DNA of 64,000 bases, from positions 6,882,001-6,946,000 of the forward strand of contig OZ176055.1 of assembly GCA_964247055.1 (NCBI GenBank). The letters run 5' to 3'. A program made the position numbers and the translations under genes. Below the pieces are notes generated by a model. It was given only the letters and a program-made list of their open reading frames with translations. It did no database searches and was not told where the DNA came from. How positions within the stretch are numbered: position 1 is the first letter of the stretch; every line of letters starts with the position of its first letter. Source of the stretch: Paragordius varius (Eukaryota; Nematomorpha). Of the stretch, positions 38,301 through 48,032 are shown one piece after another.

Positions 38301-40118
38301 ATTGACTTTAAACGTAATTTTTTTAAAAAATATAAAAAAGTATAGTTAATTTTTAATCCTAGAAAACACATAATATACTTTATGGTGGATTTGAATCGTT
38401 CGAAGGTGAATCCGAATTGTTCAAGGGTGAATTTGAACTGTAAATGGTATATATTATTATAATAGGTTTACCAATCCTATTGGTTGCAGCTTATGCCACT
38501 ATGCGATATCAATACAATCAAATTTTATCGTAATAACATCTTTTGTTAAAAATAATTTTTTTTTAATTTTCATTACAATAATTTTTTGATTAGATGTTGG
38601 TCCGAAAAAACGGATTTTAAATGGATTCTTGATGGGCCGATCATTGCATCCATGATTGTAAATTTTAATATTTTTTATGGCATTTATGAGAGGGAATATC
38701 CCATAGTTAATAAAAAATTTTCCCTAACCTATATTGAATTTCGGTAATTGTTTTAAAGCTAAAATATTATTTTTTTTACTCAGGTTAGTTTTATGTTCAT
38801 GTGCAACATTATACGCATTTTAGTGGCCAAATTAACGTCATTCAATAGTGCCGAAACGCATCAAACAAGGTATAACCATTATTTTTTAATAATCATTTTT
38901 ATTTCACCAACCCGTAGAATTTCTGCATTTTCAGTTACTTGGTTTAAGGCAAACACCACGAATTTTAAAAAATTGATGTATGAAACTGCCTGATAGATAG
39001 AATATTAAACAAAAATTTAAAAGTCTAAAATTGCGTTTTAAAAATCAACTATTTTTGAATTACAAATAATCTATAAATAGAGGACTAAATATACCATGAA
39101 CACTTTGGATTCACCTTCGAACAATTCAATTTTACCGTAAAAAGATTATGTGTTTTCGAACTAAATAACTCATTATTAATAATATATCTTTATGGCAGAG
39201 TTTATTATTTATTCGGTATTATTTTAATTTAAACAAAATTTTATTTTTTAAAAGCATATAATTTCTTAAAAACATTTAATTTATTTGAGGGTGAATTTAA
39301 ATTGTTCAAGGGATTCGAATTGTTTAAGGGTGAATTTGAATTGTAAATGATATATATATATATATATATCATTTTATTACAAGTCCTGATACAATTTAAG
39401 CCCTTACCCTAAAAAGACAAAAAGAGGCTCCAAACTGTACTTTTTTTAAGGTTTTTTTCTAAAATTTACAAATTTAAATTTTGGCTTTTGAGGCTAAAAT
39501 AATTATAATTTCTATATTTTGCAGTAAAGCTGTAAAGGGTACCCTTATACTTTTGCCTTTGTTGGGGATGCACTTTATAATATTGCCGACTCGGCCACCC
39601 AAAGGATCTCATTATGAAGCTTTATACGAATACATTTCAGTTATATTGGTCACATCACAGGTAGAAAAATATTCTTGAAATATTTTAAAATGTGATACAA
39701 AATTTAATTTTTATACCTAACTGATCAATAATGAATCAATAAGAATTGATAAAATAAAAATTTAACACTTTTTACATTTTATCGCTATTGGTAATTCAAA
39801 TATATACTGAAATATTAAACGTATATTTTTTTGAATATTTAGGGCCTATTTGTCACTGCTATATTCTGTTTCCTCAATTCCGACGTATAATATATATTTT
39901 TAAATTATAAAAATTATACATTATTTATGAATGTTTAAACTCAGATTTAATACAATAATTTTTCTTTTTTTTACAAAAAAAAGGTTCAAACATGCATTAA
40001 AAATTCCATAAAAACCCACGCTGGATGCTTTAATTCAAATGACAGGCTATTCCGCAATAACCAAAAAACAGCCCACAAAACCAATGGGAATGGTGCAAAG
40101 TATTCACAAATAACTATG
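23178..40118 (+). CDS. Class B GPCR, calcitonin/CGRP-receptor-like (3' end open)
   Basis: Peptide-hormone receptor of the secretin family. Exons: 23178-23517, 33674-33817, 34907-35013, 35409-35500, [gap], 37980-38133, 38466-38529, 38594-38657, 38784-38869, 39525-39660, 39843-39884 and 39984-40118; phases match throughout except across the gap. The N-terminal exon is Asn/Ser/Thr-rich with several N-glycosylation sequons and FLTCMKNT. The hormone-receptor domain follows: CPPTFDGYGCWDKTMAGTR, CPSFVLGF, GTWFRHP, IWSNYTTC. TM1 is VVNLYIIGYAISLIAVLLAI; TM3 has MTCNYMWMFCEGLYLH; TM4 SVGW-GLPILLVAAYA; ECL2 CWSEKTDFKWILDGP; TM5 MCNIIRILVAKL; TM6 KGTLILLPLLGMHFIILPTR; TM7 GLFVTAIFCFLNSDVQ. WSNYTTC, LLPLLG and the TM7 end point to the calcitonin branch. 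The exon for TM2/ECL1 and a signal peptide were not found; the C-tail may continue past 40118. Confidence 0.9.
23910..24450 (+). repeat. Dispersed repeat R1, copy in GPCR intron 1
   Basis: The longest match to 1878-2390, colinear over about 500 bp, with TAACACTTCAATTACG near its left end and TGGAATGTTA near its right end as possible inverted termini. Confidence 0.65.
26195..26414. mobile_element. CAGTAAAAATT-family MITE, copy 3
   Basis: Decayed left end (GTGAAATTATACAGGCAAAA) and a good right end (TTTTGTCCGTATATTTTCAA then GTTTTACTG). In GPCR intron 1. The open frame at 26310-26531 runs through it and is not a gene. Confidence 0.7.
26960..27053. repeat. Single arm of the 418-bp palindrome family
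   Basis: Matches one arm of the palindrome at 49331-49748: CCAACTGCATTTATACCAAA, ATTGCAAAGTT, GAAATCGATATGTGAAAACC, CAAGTCAAAT, then GTTTCACATATC. Only one arm is present here, in GPCR intron 1. Confidence 0.75.
28795..29220. repeat. GC-richer tandem repeat, about 172-bp unit, 2-plus copies
   Basis: GTCCACAAAAATCGTGTCTT starts at 28865 and again at 29037. Each unit holds GAGACAATTTTCCGGAGAAC, GGACCATTCAATTTCAAATA and a run of C/T. Partial units flank the two. The 141-residue minus-strand frame at 28664-29089 is the repeat read in two frames (the period is not a multiple of three) and is not a protein gene. Confidence 0.85.
29215..29266. other. Two adjacent GC-rich hairpins beside an AT microsatellite
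   Basis: GAAGTCC..GGACTTC is followed at once by CTCGGGCTGC-GTA-GCAGCACGAG, then TTTACGCTAGT and a 60-bp (TA)n run. These are the most GC-rich stems in the window and close the 172-bp repeat block. Such structured ends are common in mobile elements, but I cannot name this one. Confidence 0.6.
29876..30174. mobile_element. TACCATT foldback element, 300-bp type, copy a
   Basis: Ends TACCATTTACAATTT and ACTGTAAATGGTA are inverted. Inside each arm a unit of about 20 bp, close to GAACAATTCGAATTCACCCT, is repeated with variation: four times on the left, twice on the right as the complement. It interrupts a decayed hAT-like end at 29826 (CAGGTGTGTCCAAC). Non-coding. Confidence 0.75.
30194..31604. 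mobile_element. 1.41-kb foldback element with 21-bp iterons, copy 1
   Basis: Ends ACCATTTCCCAG and CTGGGAAATGGT. The terminal inverted repeats are about 420 bp: an outer array of nine to ten 21-bp units (CGTTTTCCCAGTCAATCGAA plus A) and an inner 220-bp non-iterated part with GGTTTTATTTTTGATGATAA, complementary between 30385-30605 and 31170-31395. The centre carries a nested hAT-like MITE. Open frames such as 31400-31591 are the 21-bp array read as 7-residue repeats. There is no transposase. Confidence 0.88.
30757..31026. mobile_element. hAT-like MITE nested in the foldback element
   Basis: Starts CGGGTGCCCAACGCGGCC and ends GGTTAGACACCCCTG, an inverted hAT-like end. It contains the CGAAGCCATTTGG block shared with 52499-52790. 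The open frame at 30933-31169 (and its antisense) is inside this nest and is not a gene. Confidence 0.65.
31942..33319. mobile_element. Candidate 1.4-kb non-autonomous hAT element
   Basis: Left end TGCAGTGGTTTTTTAAAGG, right end GGGGGAACCACAGTG (complement CACTGTGGTTCCCCC), flanked by TGTTCTAA and TGTTCGTA, an imperfect 8-bp duplication. The interior is AT-rich with a G-run near 33237 and no transposase. In GPCR intron 1. Confidence 0.5.
33841..34120. mobile_element. CAGTAAAAATT-family MITE, copy 4
   Basis: CAGGAAAAATTGAAATTATG at the left, complement at the right (CATAATTTCATTTCTTACTG), TA on both sides. It starts 23 nt after the 5' splice site of GPCR exon 33674-33817. Confidence 0.8.
35120..35246. 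mobile_element. Right end of an AACACTTGGATAC-family element
   Basis: GAAGCATAAATTTAAATTGG through GGGTATTTAGATACCC to GAGGTGTTAAC closely matches 41680-41788. Only the right half was recognised, in GPCR intron 3. Confidence 0.6.
35592..35854. mobile_element. CAGTAAAAATT-family MITE, copy 5
   Basis: The best-preserved pair of ends: CAGTAAAATTGAAATTATAC plus GGACAAACG on the left, and GTTTTGTCCGTATAATTTTA then ATTTTTACTG on the right. Flanking TA is not preserved. In the GPCR intron after TM1. Confidence 0.85.
36740..37170 (+). mobile_element. Broken LINE reverse transcriptase fragment
   Basis: Frame-shifted pieces read GLRQDCVSSPILFN (palm motif GxRQGCxLSPxLFN), then FGSLIRNDKNYTIEIKR and IAMNKRAKVIQKI, the usual order of a LINE reverse transcriptase and its thumb. 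Multiple stops. It lies in the GPCR gap between the TM1 and TM3 exons, where the missing TM2 exon should be. Confidence 0.7.
37231..37330. repeat. Short CCATTTTTCAG palindromic element
   Basis: CCATTTTTCAGTCAAAAGCA at the left pairs with TTTGTCTGAAAAATGG at the right around an AACGTTTTTCCAGTTG centre. It resembles a single-unit relative of the 21-bp iteron foldback element. Confidence 0.5.
38185..38449. mobile_element. TACCATT foldback element, 300-bp type, copy b
   Basis: Ends TACCATTTACAATTCAAATT and TTTGAACTGTAAATGGTA. It makes up 265 of the 332 nt of the GPCR intron that splits TM4; without it the intron would be about 67 nt, like its neighbours. Confidence 0.8.
39092..39352. mobile_element. 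TACCATT foldback element, 300-bp type, copy c
   Basis: Ends TACCATGAACACTTTGG and GAATTGTAAATGATA with internal GAACAATTC and TTCAAGG units; older than copies a and b. In the intron before the TM6 exon. Confidence 0.7.
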
Positions 40119-40199
40119 GTAAGATAAAAATTTATAAAAATACAGTAATGGTTATTGTTTGCACTTTTTTGGATTTTAATTAGAGAAAAGGGGTATTTA

Positions 40200-40486
40200 C
40201 AGTAAAAATTAAAATTTTACGGTGAAAATATTAAAACTAAAAACAGATATATTTTTAAAAAAGACATACGTTTATAAATTTGCTGTTTTCTACAGACAGA
40301 AACTTAAAAATAATTAGACATTTGTATTATATAATTGCGGGTGACCAATTAAAATTCTATTTTTATTTTGCAACACGGAACGATGGGAGGATATATTTTT
40401 AATAATCCTGGTTCAAAAAACTATTCATAAAAAATATATTTGTCTTTAACTGTATAGTTTTGTCCGTATAATTACAATTTTTACTG
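40200..40486. mobile_element. CAGTAAAAATT-family MITE, copy 6
   Basis: CAGTAAAAATTAAAATTTTA left and GTCCGTATAATTACAATTTT then TACTG right, with TA on both sides. It lies 82 nt after the last GPCR exon seen, consistent with one more GPCR intron here. Confidence 0.85.
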
Positions 40487-41224
40487 TAATTTACATGGCG
40501 ATTGCCATATGAGATTTTCCATTTTTATAAACTTTTGAAAATTGTGGAGACCAAGATACAGTGTTCAATTAAATATAGTGAAAATGAAAAATTTCAATCA
40601 TAGCACCAAACATGTAAATTAATTAAATTTATTTTAAACCATTTAATATACAGAGAGATGGCAATAGTAGAAAGAATTTTACGTTTATTACTGGAAAAAT
40701 TGATGTTTGCCTTTTACTCTTCATATAACAGTATGAAAAAATTTTGCTAGCTTTTTTTCATTTGTCATATTTGCAGTTAAGAAAGTACTATCGACAAAAG
40801 TAACATATAATGAGGAATTAACCACCAACTTTAAAGTCAATAAGTTTAATCTCAACTGTGAATGTTAATGGTATCTGACAAAACAACATAAATTTTATGT
40901 TTGTTTTAAACTTTTGATAACATATTATTTTAATATGATCCAATTCTAGAAAACACCCATAAAAATCAAAACACCTTATGAATGATGACTTGATATTCAT
41001 TATAACGCCCCAACTTGGTGTCTTATCTTACATTAGCATAATAATAACTATATACATAACTTAAATTAAATTGTGCAAATACCCTTCTTGTCTGCTATGG
41101 TTATGTGGAAATGGTCTCTATATTTGTGACAACCGAAGGAATGTTAATCGTCTAAATATGTGTATGATACGCTTATTTTTTAAAAGACTCGATTTAACTT
41201 TATATATTTTTACTGTATACATTT

Positions 41225-41788
41225 TAACACTTGGATACAACAGTCCTTCGATTCAAATTGGGGTATTTGGATACCCCAGGCCTTTTTAAAATCAAATACT
41301 TTAAAAAGTATGGAAGGAATCGAAACCATGGCAAAATTTTACACTTATATAACAGTAATAAACCGAAATATATAAAAAATTATTCAAATATACTTGATAT
41401 TACTTATTGTAAGCTAAAACCGAAAGGTAAAAATTTCGTCAACGTGACATGTGTCAAATTCTAAAATTAAAAAATAATACAAAATAAACCGCGTTTTCTA
41501 TTTCTATCAATGTTAAATGCAATTTATATAAAAAATTAGCTTTAGTTTTACCCTTAAAATTAAATTAAGACGATATTTTGTAATATAAAAATGGCGTCGA
41601 AGTAGTTTTAGATGGAACTTTTTTTTCAAAACATAATTCTATCAAGATATTTTGGCATATTTATATAATTTTTATCAGGATAGAAGCATAAATTTAAATT
41701 GGGACCGTTTCCTTCAGTAGTTTTTTAAAAAAATTAATTTAAATTTAATCTGGGGTATTTAGATACCCCAATTCGAATCGAAGTGTTA
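41225..41788. mobile_element. Non-autonomous TIR element, AACACTTGGATAC family, copy 2
   Basis: Left end AACACTTGGATACAAC and CTTCGATTCAAATTGGGGTA; right end GGGGTATTTAGATACCCC then AATTCGAATCGAAGTGTT. The inverted GGGGTAT/ATACCCC block lies inside both ends. The open frames at 41071-41464 run into it and are not genes. Confidence 0.75.
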
Positions 41789-41793
41789 ATATT

Positions 41794-41934
41794 GCTAATT
41801 TCACATTGTCGTTAAGCAATTTGCAACATAATAGTGTATGGAAAAAAGAAAAGAAAAAATTGTATATTTAAAATTTTGTTGTTTTTTCCATACACTATTA
41901 TGTTGTGAATTGCCCAACTATAGTGTGAAATAAG
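41794..41934. repeat. 140-bp palindrome
   Basis: AACATAATAGTGTATGGAAA at 41826 pairs with TTTCCATACACTATTATGTT at 41886; the outer parts TTGCTAATTTCACA and TGTGAAATAAGCAA also pair. A short hairpin element directly next to the preceding TIR element. Confidence 0.8.
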
Positions 41935-43633
41935 CAACTATAAAATGCATACTTTAAAAATAAATATGTAATAGCTAAGGATCAAAACAGATCAGTTTTT
42001 AGCTTACTGTTTTGTGTCAATTACTGGAAAAAATAGTTATTTAAATATTTTATTTGATTCCCAAACCGTTTCAAATGCTGCTAATTCTTAAAAATTCTTA
42101 ATTAGTAAGAAAATCTAATTTTTAATCCAATTTTTAAATAAAATTATGGCGTTTGAGCCAAATTTATTATTATAAATTCTCTTATTTTTATTTAAAATAT
42201 ATCATATATTTTTTAATTACTATTAATAAAATTTAGACATAGTATATGGAATTATTGGAATATGCTACCACTATTTAACCGCGGACATCACATCTCACAA
42301 AATATTAGTTCAACACCACATCTTTTGATATATATTGAGTTATTTACTGACTTTTAAAACTCGCATAATAAACAAAATTATATGAAGAAAAATATACTTT
42401 TAAAGAGGATTCAAAAACTAATAAATTATATTTATTACCATTTTACTATATTAGGCGCATTCCTTTAACCGGAGTGTATTTATTCGTCAATAATTACAGT
42501 TTCCAGTGTGATTAATCGAAAACCCGACAATAATAAATTTTTAATCTTTCTCTATAATACGGACGTTTTTAGATTAAATAAAAATGTTTAAATTTGGCAA
42601 TTTTTTCGAATTCGAATTGCTATTATAAATTTTAAATATATTCCTTCACGCATTCAACAAATCATTTTGCAGACATTCCGCGTTATGTCATAAAAATAGT
42701 CTTATTTAAAAACGGAATTCTAGTAAATAAATCTATAAATATTATTTATTGTGATATATTGAAAAATAGTAATATAAAATTTGACTAGAATCGATTATCT
42801 TGACAAACGTTTCAATCCAGTTTCTATAAATTATAAATATATATTAATGTTAAATTTTTGATCAAACAAATTTTTTAATAGGGTTGATTGTGCACGTTAA
42901 ATCTGAGAAAATTTGGAGGGTACTGCGTCAGATTAATGAAATAAATGAATATAACATAACCCTTACCAATATCTTTAACTACATATTGTTTACTTGGTTT
43001 AAAAGATAACATTTCAATAAATTTAATATTACTGAACTCACATATTCGTAATTAAGATCATTAAAGCCGATTGATTCAATAATTTATAAAATATCAATTC
43101 AATTGTTCTAAGAGTTAAATATCATTTTCACATCAAAAGTATCCTTAATACTTCCAGTTGGTCTTTAAACACGAGTTGGTCCTTAAAATTTAGTTTAAAT
43201 ATAACCATAATTTTTGCATTTATTTAACAAAATTATAAACTTTTAAATGTTAAGAAATTAATAAAGATATACGGTTTCTAAAAGATTAATTGATAATGAT
43301 TTAAAAGTTATGTCCAATAAATAAAATATAATAATGATTAGATGAATGAACCACGATTTGATTGATAAAAGTTAAAAACAAAACGAAATTAAAGGATCAA
43401 CTTGAAATGTTCACAATTTGAGGTGTTCAAAGACCAATTTGAAATGTTCAAGGACCAACTTGAAGCGTTCAAGGACCCTGTTGAAGTGCAATGGTATATT
43501 TGAAACTTTCATTTATTTTTCGTCTTAAACTTGAAATGTTTTTCAATTATTTTTACCTTAAATTTTAAGTAAATGGCATAGTTTATAAACACATGTAATT
43601 TAATAATAATCAAATGATATTTTAAATTTTAAC
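41935..43633. other. Spacer between the GPCR and Homer 3' ends
   Basis: Holds the TACCATT-type relic at 43140-43496. No exon was recognised, though a last GPCR exon may be hidden in 40119-43100. Confidence 0.4.
43140..43496. mobile_element. TACCATT foldback element with a third iteron type
   Basis: The right end is TTGAAGTGCAATGGTA. Before it, a unit of about 20-21 bp (TTCAAGGACCAACTTGAAAT with changes) repeats four to five times; complementary GTTGGTCTTTAAACAC and GTTGGTCCTTAAAA lie at the left. Same architecture and terminal ATGGTA as the other foldback elements, but a different iteron. Confidence 0.6.
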
Positions 43634-46431
43634 TTATATGTTGTGAAACATTTTGTAATTAATATCAAGTACCAATTGGGTAAAATCTTGGTTAAATTGA
43701 TCCTCCAAATTTTGTATCTGTTGATACAGCTTTTCCATTTGGAGTTTGAGTGTTTTGATCAAATTTTTGGACAAACTAATATCTCTTAACTATTAAATAT
43801 TTTTGTATATATTATATCCATATATACAGTAAAAATTGAATTATACACAAACAAAACGCTAAAAAAAGTCAAATTATTTTTTAAAGATAACATATTTTTT
43901 AAACTTTAGTATTTTCTACATAAACAAACTATATAAATGTAAATATATAACTAATGTTACCATTTACATCCCTATATTCAATGAACCAAAATCGATGAAA
44001 GGTTGTATTAAAAAAACAATGTATAAAAATGTACTTGTTCGCTTAACAAAAAATATTTGTCGTTTAGTTTTTACAATTTGTCAGTATATAGTGTACTTTT
44101 GTCGCCAAATATCGGCATTGTTTGTCATACACAGATATTTTGCTCTCCAAATCCGTAATTATTTCTGCTTTGGTTGTCAGTTCTTTTTGCAAATCTTCAT
44201 TCCGATGCTTTAAACCGGCTAATTCAGTTTCATAACGTTGTGTACTCTCCACACTATTTTTTTGTTATAACTTTCTATATAACTTCTTTAATAGCATAAT
44301 AAAATAAAATAAAAAAATATACAGTTCAAAGTCTCTTTTTTCCCTTTTATATTAAAGGGTAAGGACTTTAATTGTATCCGGATTTGCGGAAGGCTTTAAC
44401 ACTCGCCTGCCCAGAGCTGACAGTGATGATGGAAAAATTGCATAGTTTCGGGATTTGAATTCTCGCACGCAGTGTAAGAGTCGTGCGCCCTACCCACTAT
44501 ACCTGTGATTTAAGGGTTAGGTTGTCATTTAAAATCCTAGAGAAAAAATATGGGTCATGGTAAACCACCTACAAATTGTTTAAAGAACCTCTTTAATGCA
44601 AATTATTTTAGCAAAAAATTGTTTTCCTAAATGTTTTAACTGCCATATTCTAAAGATTGGAACAAAAATCGTTTTTAGTTCGAGTTCAATTCAATTATCT
44701 CTAGGTCGGTTTAACTCGGTACTATTTTTGTGAACTGTTTGCGGTTAATATTTGTTTGGTGGTTCGCTTTGGATTCCATTTATAAATAGTTATCAATAAC
44801 CTTAATTTTAATCCTTTTAAAATATTATGTATAAACAAAATCGTGCTGTGCTAATCTAAAAAATATATGTTAAATATACAATAATATTAACATGTAAAGA
44901 TAGAACAGTTTGGAACCGTTTTTTGTGTCCAGGACGGTTCTCAAATGAGGTTAATGGTAAAAGTCTATTTATCGCTAGATTATTTCTTTTTGCTATACCA
45001 ATAATTTTACCAAAACACCATTTTATTGGCAAAAGGATTAAAAAATACCACCTACTTGAGAGAGACAGCCATTTTTAATTTTTCGTTTTCGATACGAAGC
45101 CTTGATTCTAAAGGGACCAATAAACTGTGGCCGAAAAAATTAAATTTTTTTGGTGAGCCCTGCATTATAAATAATTGTTTTTAAACTTCAACACTAGTTA
45201 AGCAACGTCTTGATCTGATAGATGAGTGCTTCTTCAAACTATTAATTTTGGGTCTATTTTGTTGACTTTTGTATTCAAAATGAGTTTCTTCGACTAAACT
45301 AGCATTCGAACAAACGGATCCATTTATTCCACTTTTGGAATCTTCAGAGTATTGAGACAACTCCATTTGACTTGGGTCCAAAGCTTTTATAGCCTCATTG
45401 ACTGTTTTACAAAACTAAAAAAATTATATTTTAATATTACGCTCTTGTATTAAAACCTATATATCATTTAGTAAATTTGTAAAAACATTTTGATTACCAA
45501 AAAAATCCTGTTCTAAACTCAATAGTAGTTCATTTCCTATCATCTCTTTTGTAGTAATATATAACACTGTAAACGGAATAAATGTTTTGGTTTTAAAGTT
45601 AAAGTCTATACAAAAATTGTAACTTTTCCGAGCAATCTAAAAAATGCATGCTTCCAGTTTATTGTGTGTTAAATTAGCCATTTAATTAATTTATAACTAA
45701 AAATTAAAACTTTTTTCGTTTAAATTGATTTTGCCAAAAAAGTAATATTTTCCATTTATGCTATACAATAATAGTACAATTTTAAGTTTAGTGTATGGCT
45801 TAAATTTTCGGGCACTCTATTTTCACAAAAAGTGGTTGAGCTGTTTAGCCTTACTTTTAAAAAATCCGAAAAATAGTATAAAAATATTCTCAATTTTGTT
45901 TAAGTGGAATAATTACTTTTGCAAGTTCTTTTTCATTAGAGGAAACACAACCTAAACCATATATAATGTTGGTCTTAGGATCAGACCATTTACCAAACAT
46001 TGGGGATAATAAATCAATTTCACTATGCATATCCAGCACTGTGTTAAGTAAAAGCTAAAATGTTAAGAAAATTATATATATATATATATATGTACATAAA
46101 TCTAGATGATTTATTTATAGCCATGCATGTGACTTATAAAATTATTTATCGCTAGGGACATCAAAATTTTAGCATGAATGAAATTCTATTTAATAAATTA
46201 TTTTTGAGTAAATTATTTTTTACTTTATCATTCTCAAAACTCAAAAGTCGAAATAATTGTCTGGGTTTATCATAGAACAAAGAAATTTTGACTTCATTGC
46301 ATGATAATGGTTTCCATACATCATTAACTGGTTTATTTATATTTGTTTCAACTGAGTTAATCGCGGATGTTCCAGAAGTGGCCGAATATAATATAAATAA
46401 TTTCCCCGAGATTGATACCAAAGGTATATCG
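43634..46431 (-). CDS. HOMER: Homer scaffold protein (5' exon not found)
   Basis: Homer links group I glutamate receptors, IP3 and ryanodine receptors and Shank through an EVH1 domain and a C-terminal coiled coil. Exons: 46224-46431, 45917-46054, 45187/45181-45414, about 44097-44253 and 43634-43789. The EVH1 domain spans the first three: GKLFILYSATSG, VWKPLSCNEVKISLFYD, LFRLLSFENDK, LLSPMFGKWSDPKTNIIYGL, SSNEKELAK-FCKTVNEAI. Then comes a Ser/Asn-rich linker and a coiled coil (YETELAGLKHRNEDLQKEL, LKLQMEKLYQQIQNLEDQF), far shorter than in vertebrate Homer. There is no Met in the first exon seen (it enters at phase 2), so a small start exon is missing. Exon 3 either splices by a weak GTTTAA site or runs to a stop at 45181, which would give a coiled-coil-free form. 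Confidence 0.9.
43827..44093. mobile_element. CAGTAAAAATT-family MITE, copy 7, within the last Homer intron
   Basis: Left end CAGTAAAAATTGAATTATAC between TA; the right end is decayed (ATTTGTCAGTATATAGTG) and followed by TA. It fills 267 of the 307 nt of the intron, and its right end touches the 5' splice site of the 44097-44253 exon (GTACACTATA on the minus strand). Confidence 0.7.
44355..44522 (-). mobile_element. tRNA-derived SINE
   Basis: On the minus strand an A box (GGTATAGTGGGTAGGGCGCA), an anticodon loop CTCTTAC and a B box (GAATTCAAATCCCG) lie at tRNA-like spacing, followed by a non-tRNA tail with GTCAGCTCTGGGCAGGCG and TTAAAGCCTTCCGCAAATCC. The loop gives a CTT anticodon, so the source may be tRNA-Lys. 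The acceptor stem is not closed, so this is a SINE, not a working tRNA. It lies in a Homer intron. Confidence 0.65.
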
Positions 46432-47748
46432 CTATGAGCAAAAATTACAAAAAATGATTATAATGCCTGGTAAATATATACATAATATATTTCCATATTT
46501 ATTATCAATTAAAGAGAGCAGTCCTATTTTACGGCCTTAAGGCTTAGGAACTTGTTTAAAATACTTAAGGCTTTCGTTTAATTAATAAAATTAAAGTGTT
46601 TAATATATCATACATTTCAAAATCAGTGAGGATTTAATAATATCTAACGGTGAAGCTACTCGATTAAATTATTTCTAACAGAAAAATTAATATTATACAG
46701 ACAAAATCTAAATCATTTTTTTAAATGACAATGATCATATGTTCGAAATTTGATGTGTCGCTTGAAAAAAAATCTGTAGATTTTGAATGTAAAAATAAAA
46801 TTATTTTTAACGATATTAACCATATATTTTTCAATGCATTCATAAAAAGTTGGGTTTCAGAGTAAGGTATAATTTAATAAACCGAATTAAAAGATCAGTG
46901 TCAACGACCATTTATGAAAATAAATATATAGCTTTAATCGTAAAATATTTGGTTAGTTTTTATAGATCAGGGGTGGTAAAAAATAAATTTTTCCATATTA
47001 AGTTTCAGCCACATTTTTGTTGATAGTATATTTAAATTATTCATGATTCAATACAAATATGAAAGGTTACACGTTGATATTCACGGGAAAAATCCAATTA
47101 TCAATTTAATTTCACACAGAAAAGAATGCAATAAACATGCAATAATATCATCAAATTAGTGACAGCCTCATAAATATTCATGATAAAATGAAATGATGAC
47201 AATCAGAATTTGCAGGAATCCTCGTCATATATTTTGAAGTAATAGAATAAAAATTATGGCAAAAATATATCAAAGCCCTGTCTTTTCAATCTTTATTCAT
47301 TTAATAGTATCTATTAAATATCCGAAGGCTATTGAATAACTACAAAGTTTACAAGTTTAGACGGGAATTACGGAGTTTTTTTAACTTACAAAAAGGAATA
47401 TTTTTATGGTATTTGTTGTCCCAATCTAATGTTTTTGGCCATTTCTTAAATAATCGGATTATGGGTAATTTCAAAAATGACACCAAAAGATACCATTTAA
47501 GTAAAAAACAAGGAATCGAAAGGAACAAAGTTTTTAAAACCGGAAAAGTTTAATTCGTAACCGGAAGGAAAAGTAAAACCCGACTTAAAACAGTACCAAA
47601 TTTTATCGATAAAATTTGTTTTTGACTATTAAAAATATGAAATATGTTCTGATTACTAAAATGCGTTTTTTAGACTTTTTATATTCTTTATTTTTATCCA
47701 ATTGTATAGCAAGCTGCCTTTAATCATAATAATTTATGTAGTTTAGAT
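46432..47748. other. Upstream of Homer; nothing firm
   Basis: A lone half-end of the CAGTAAAAATT family may be at 46680 (CAGAAAAATTAATATTATAC then AGACAAA). The missing Homer start exon may be here. The open frame at 47332-47553 shows no known domain. Confidence 0.4.
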
Positions 47749-48032
47749 TAGGGGTGTCCAACATTTCCGAGACTTTACGTGTCGCCCGCGAAAATTTTGT
47801 GGAAATCCCTAATTTGAAAAATGCTTTCAAAATCTTAATTTATTTCTCAAACAATTTTTATAAATAAGTCTATCCAAATTGCTAAAACTAGAAAAATTTT
47901 ATAATGTGTTTGCTTTTATCAGTCTTATGTGTGAAATCTATTAAATTATATATGAAGGCCCATTTTTAATGCGGCACACCCGTTCGATGTCTAACATGCA
48001 GCCCGTGAAGTAATTTGAGTTGGATACTCCTG
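47749..48032. mobile_element. hAT-like MITE with target duplication
   Basis: TAGGGGTGTCCAAC at the left and GTTGGATACTCCTG at the right are inverted; flanks GTTTAGAT and GTTTAATT form an imperfect 8-bp duplication. Internal GTGTCGCCCGCGAAAA and CAGCCCGTGAAG resemble the other hAT-like MITEs here. 284 bp, non-coding. Confidence 0.75.
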
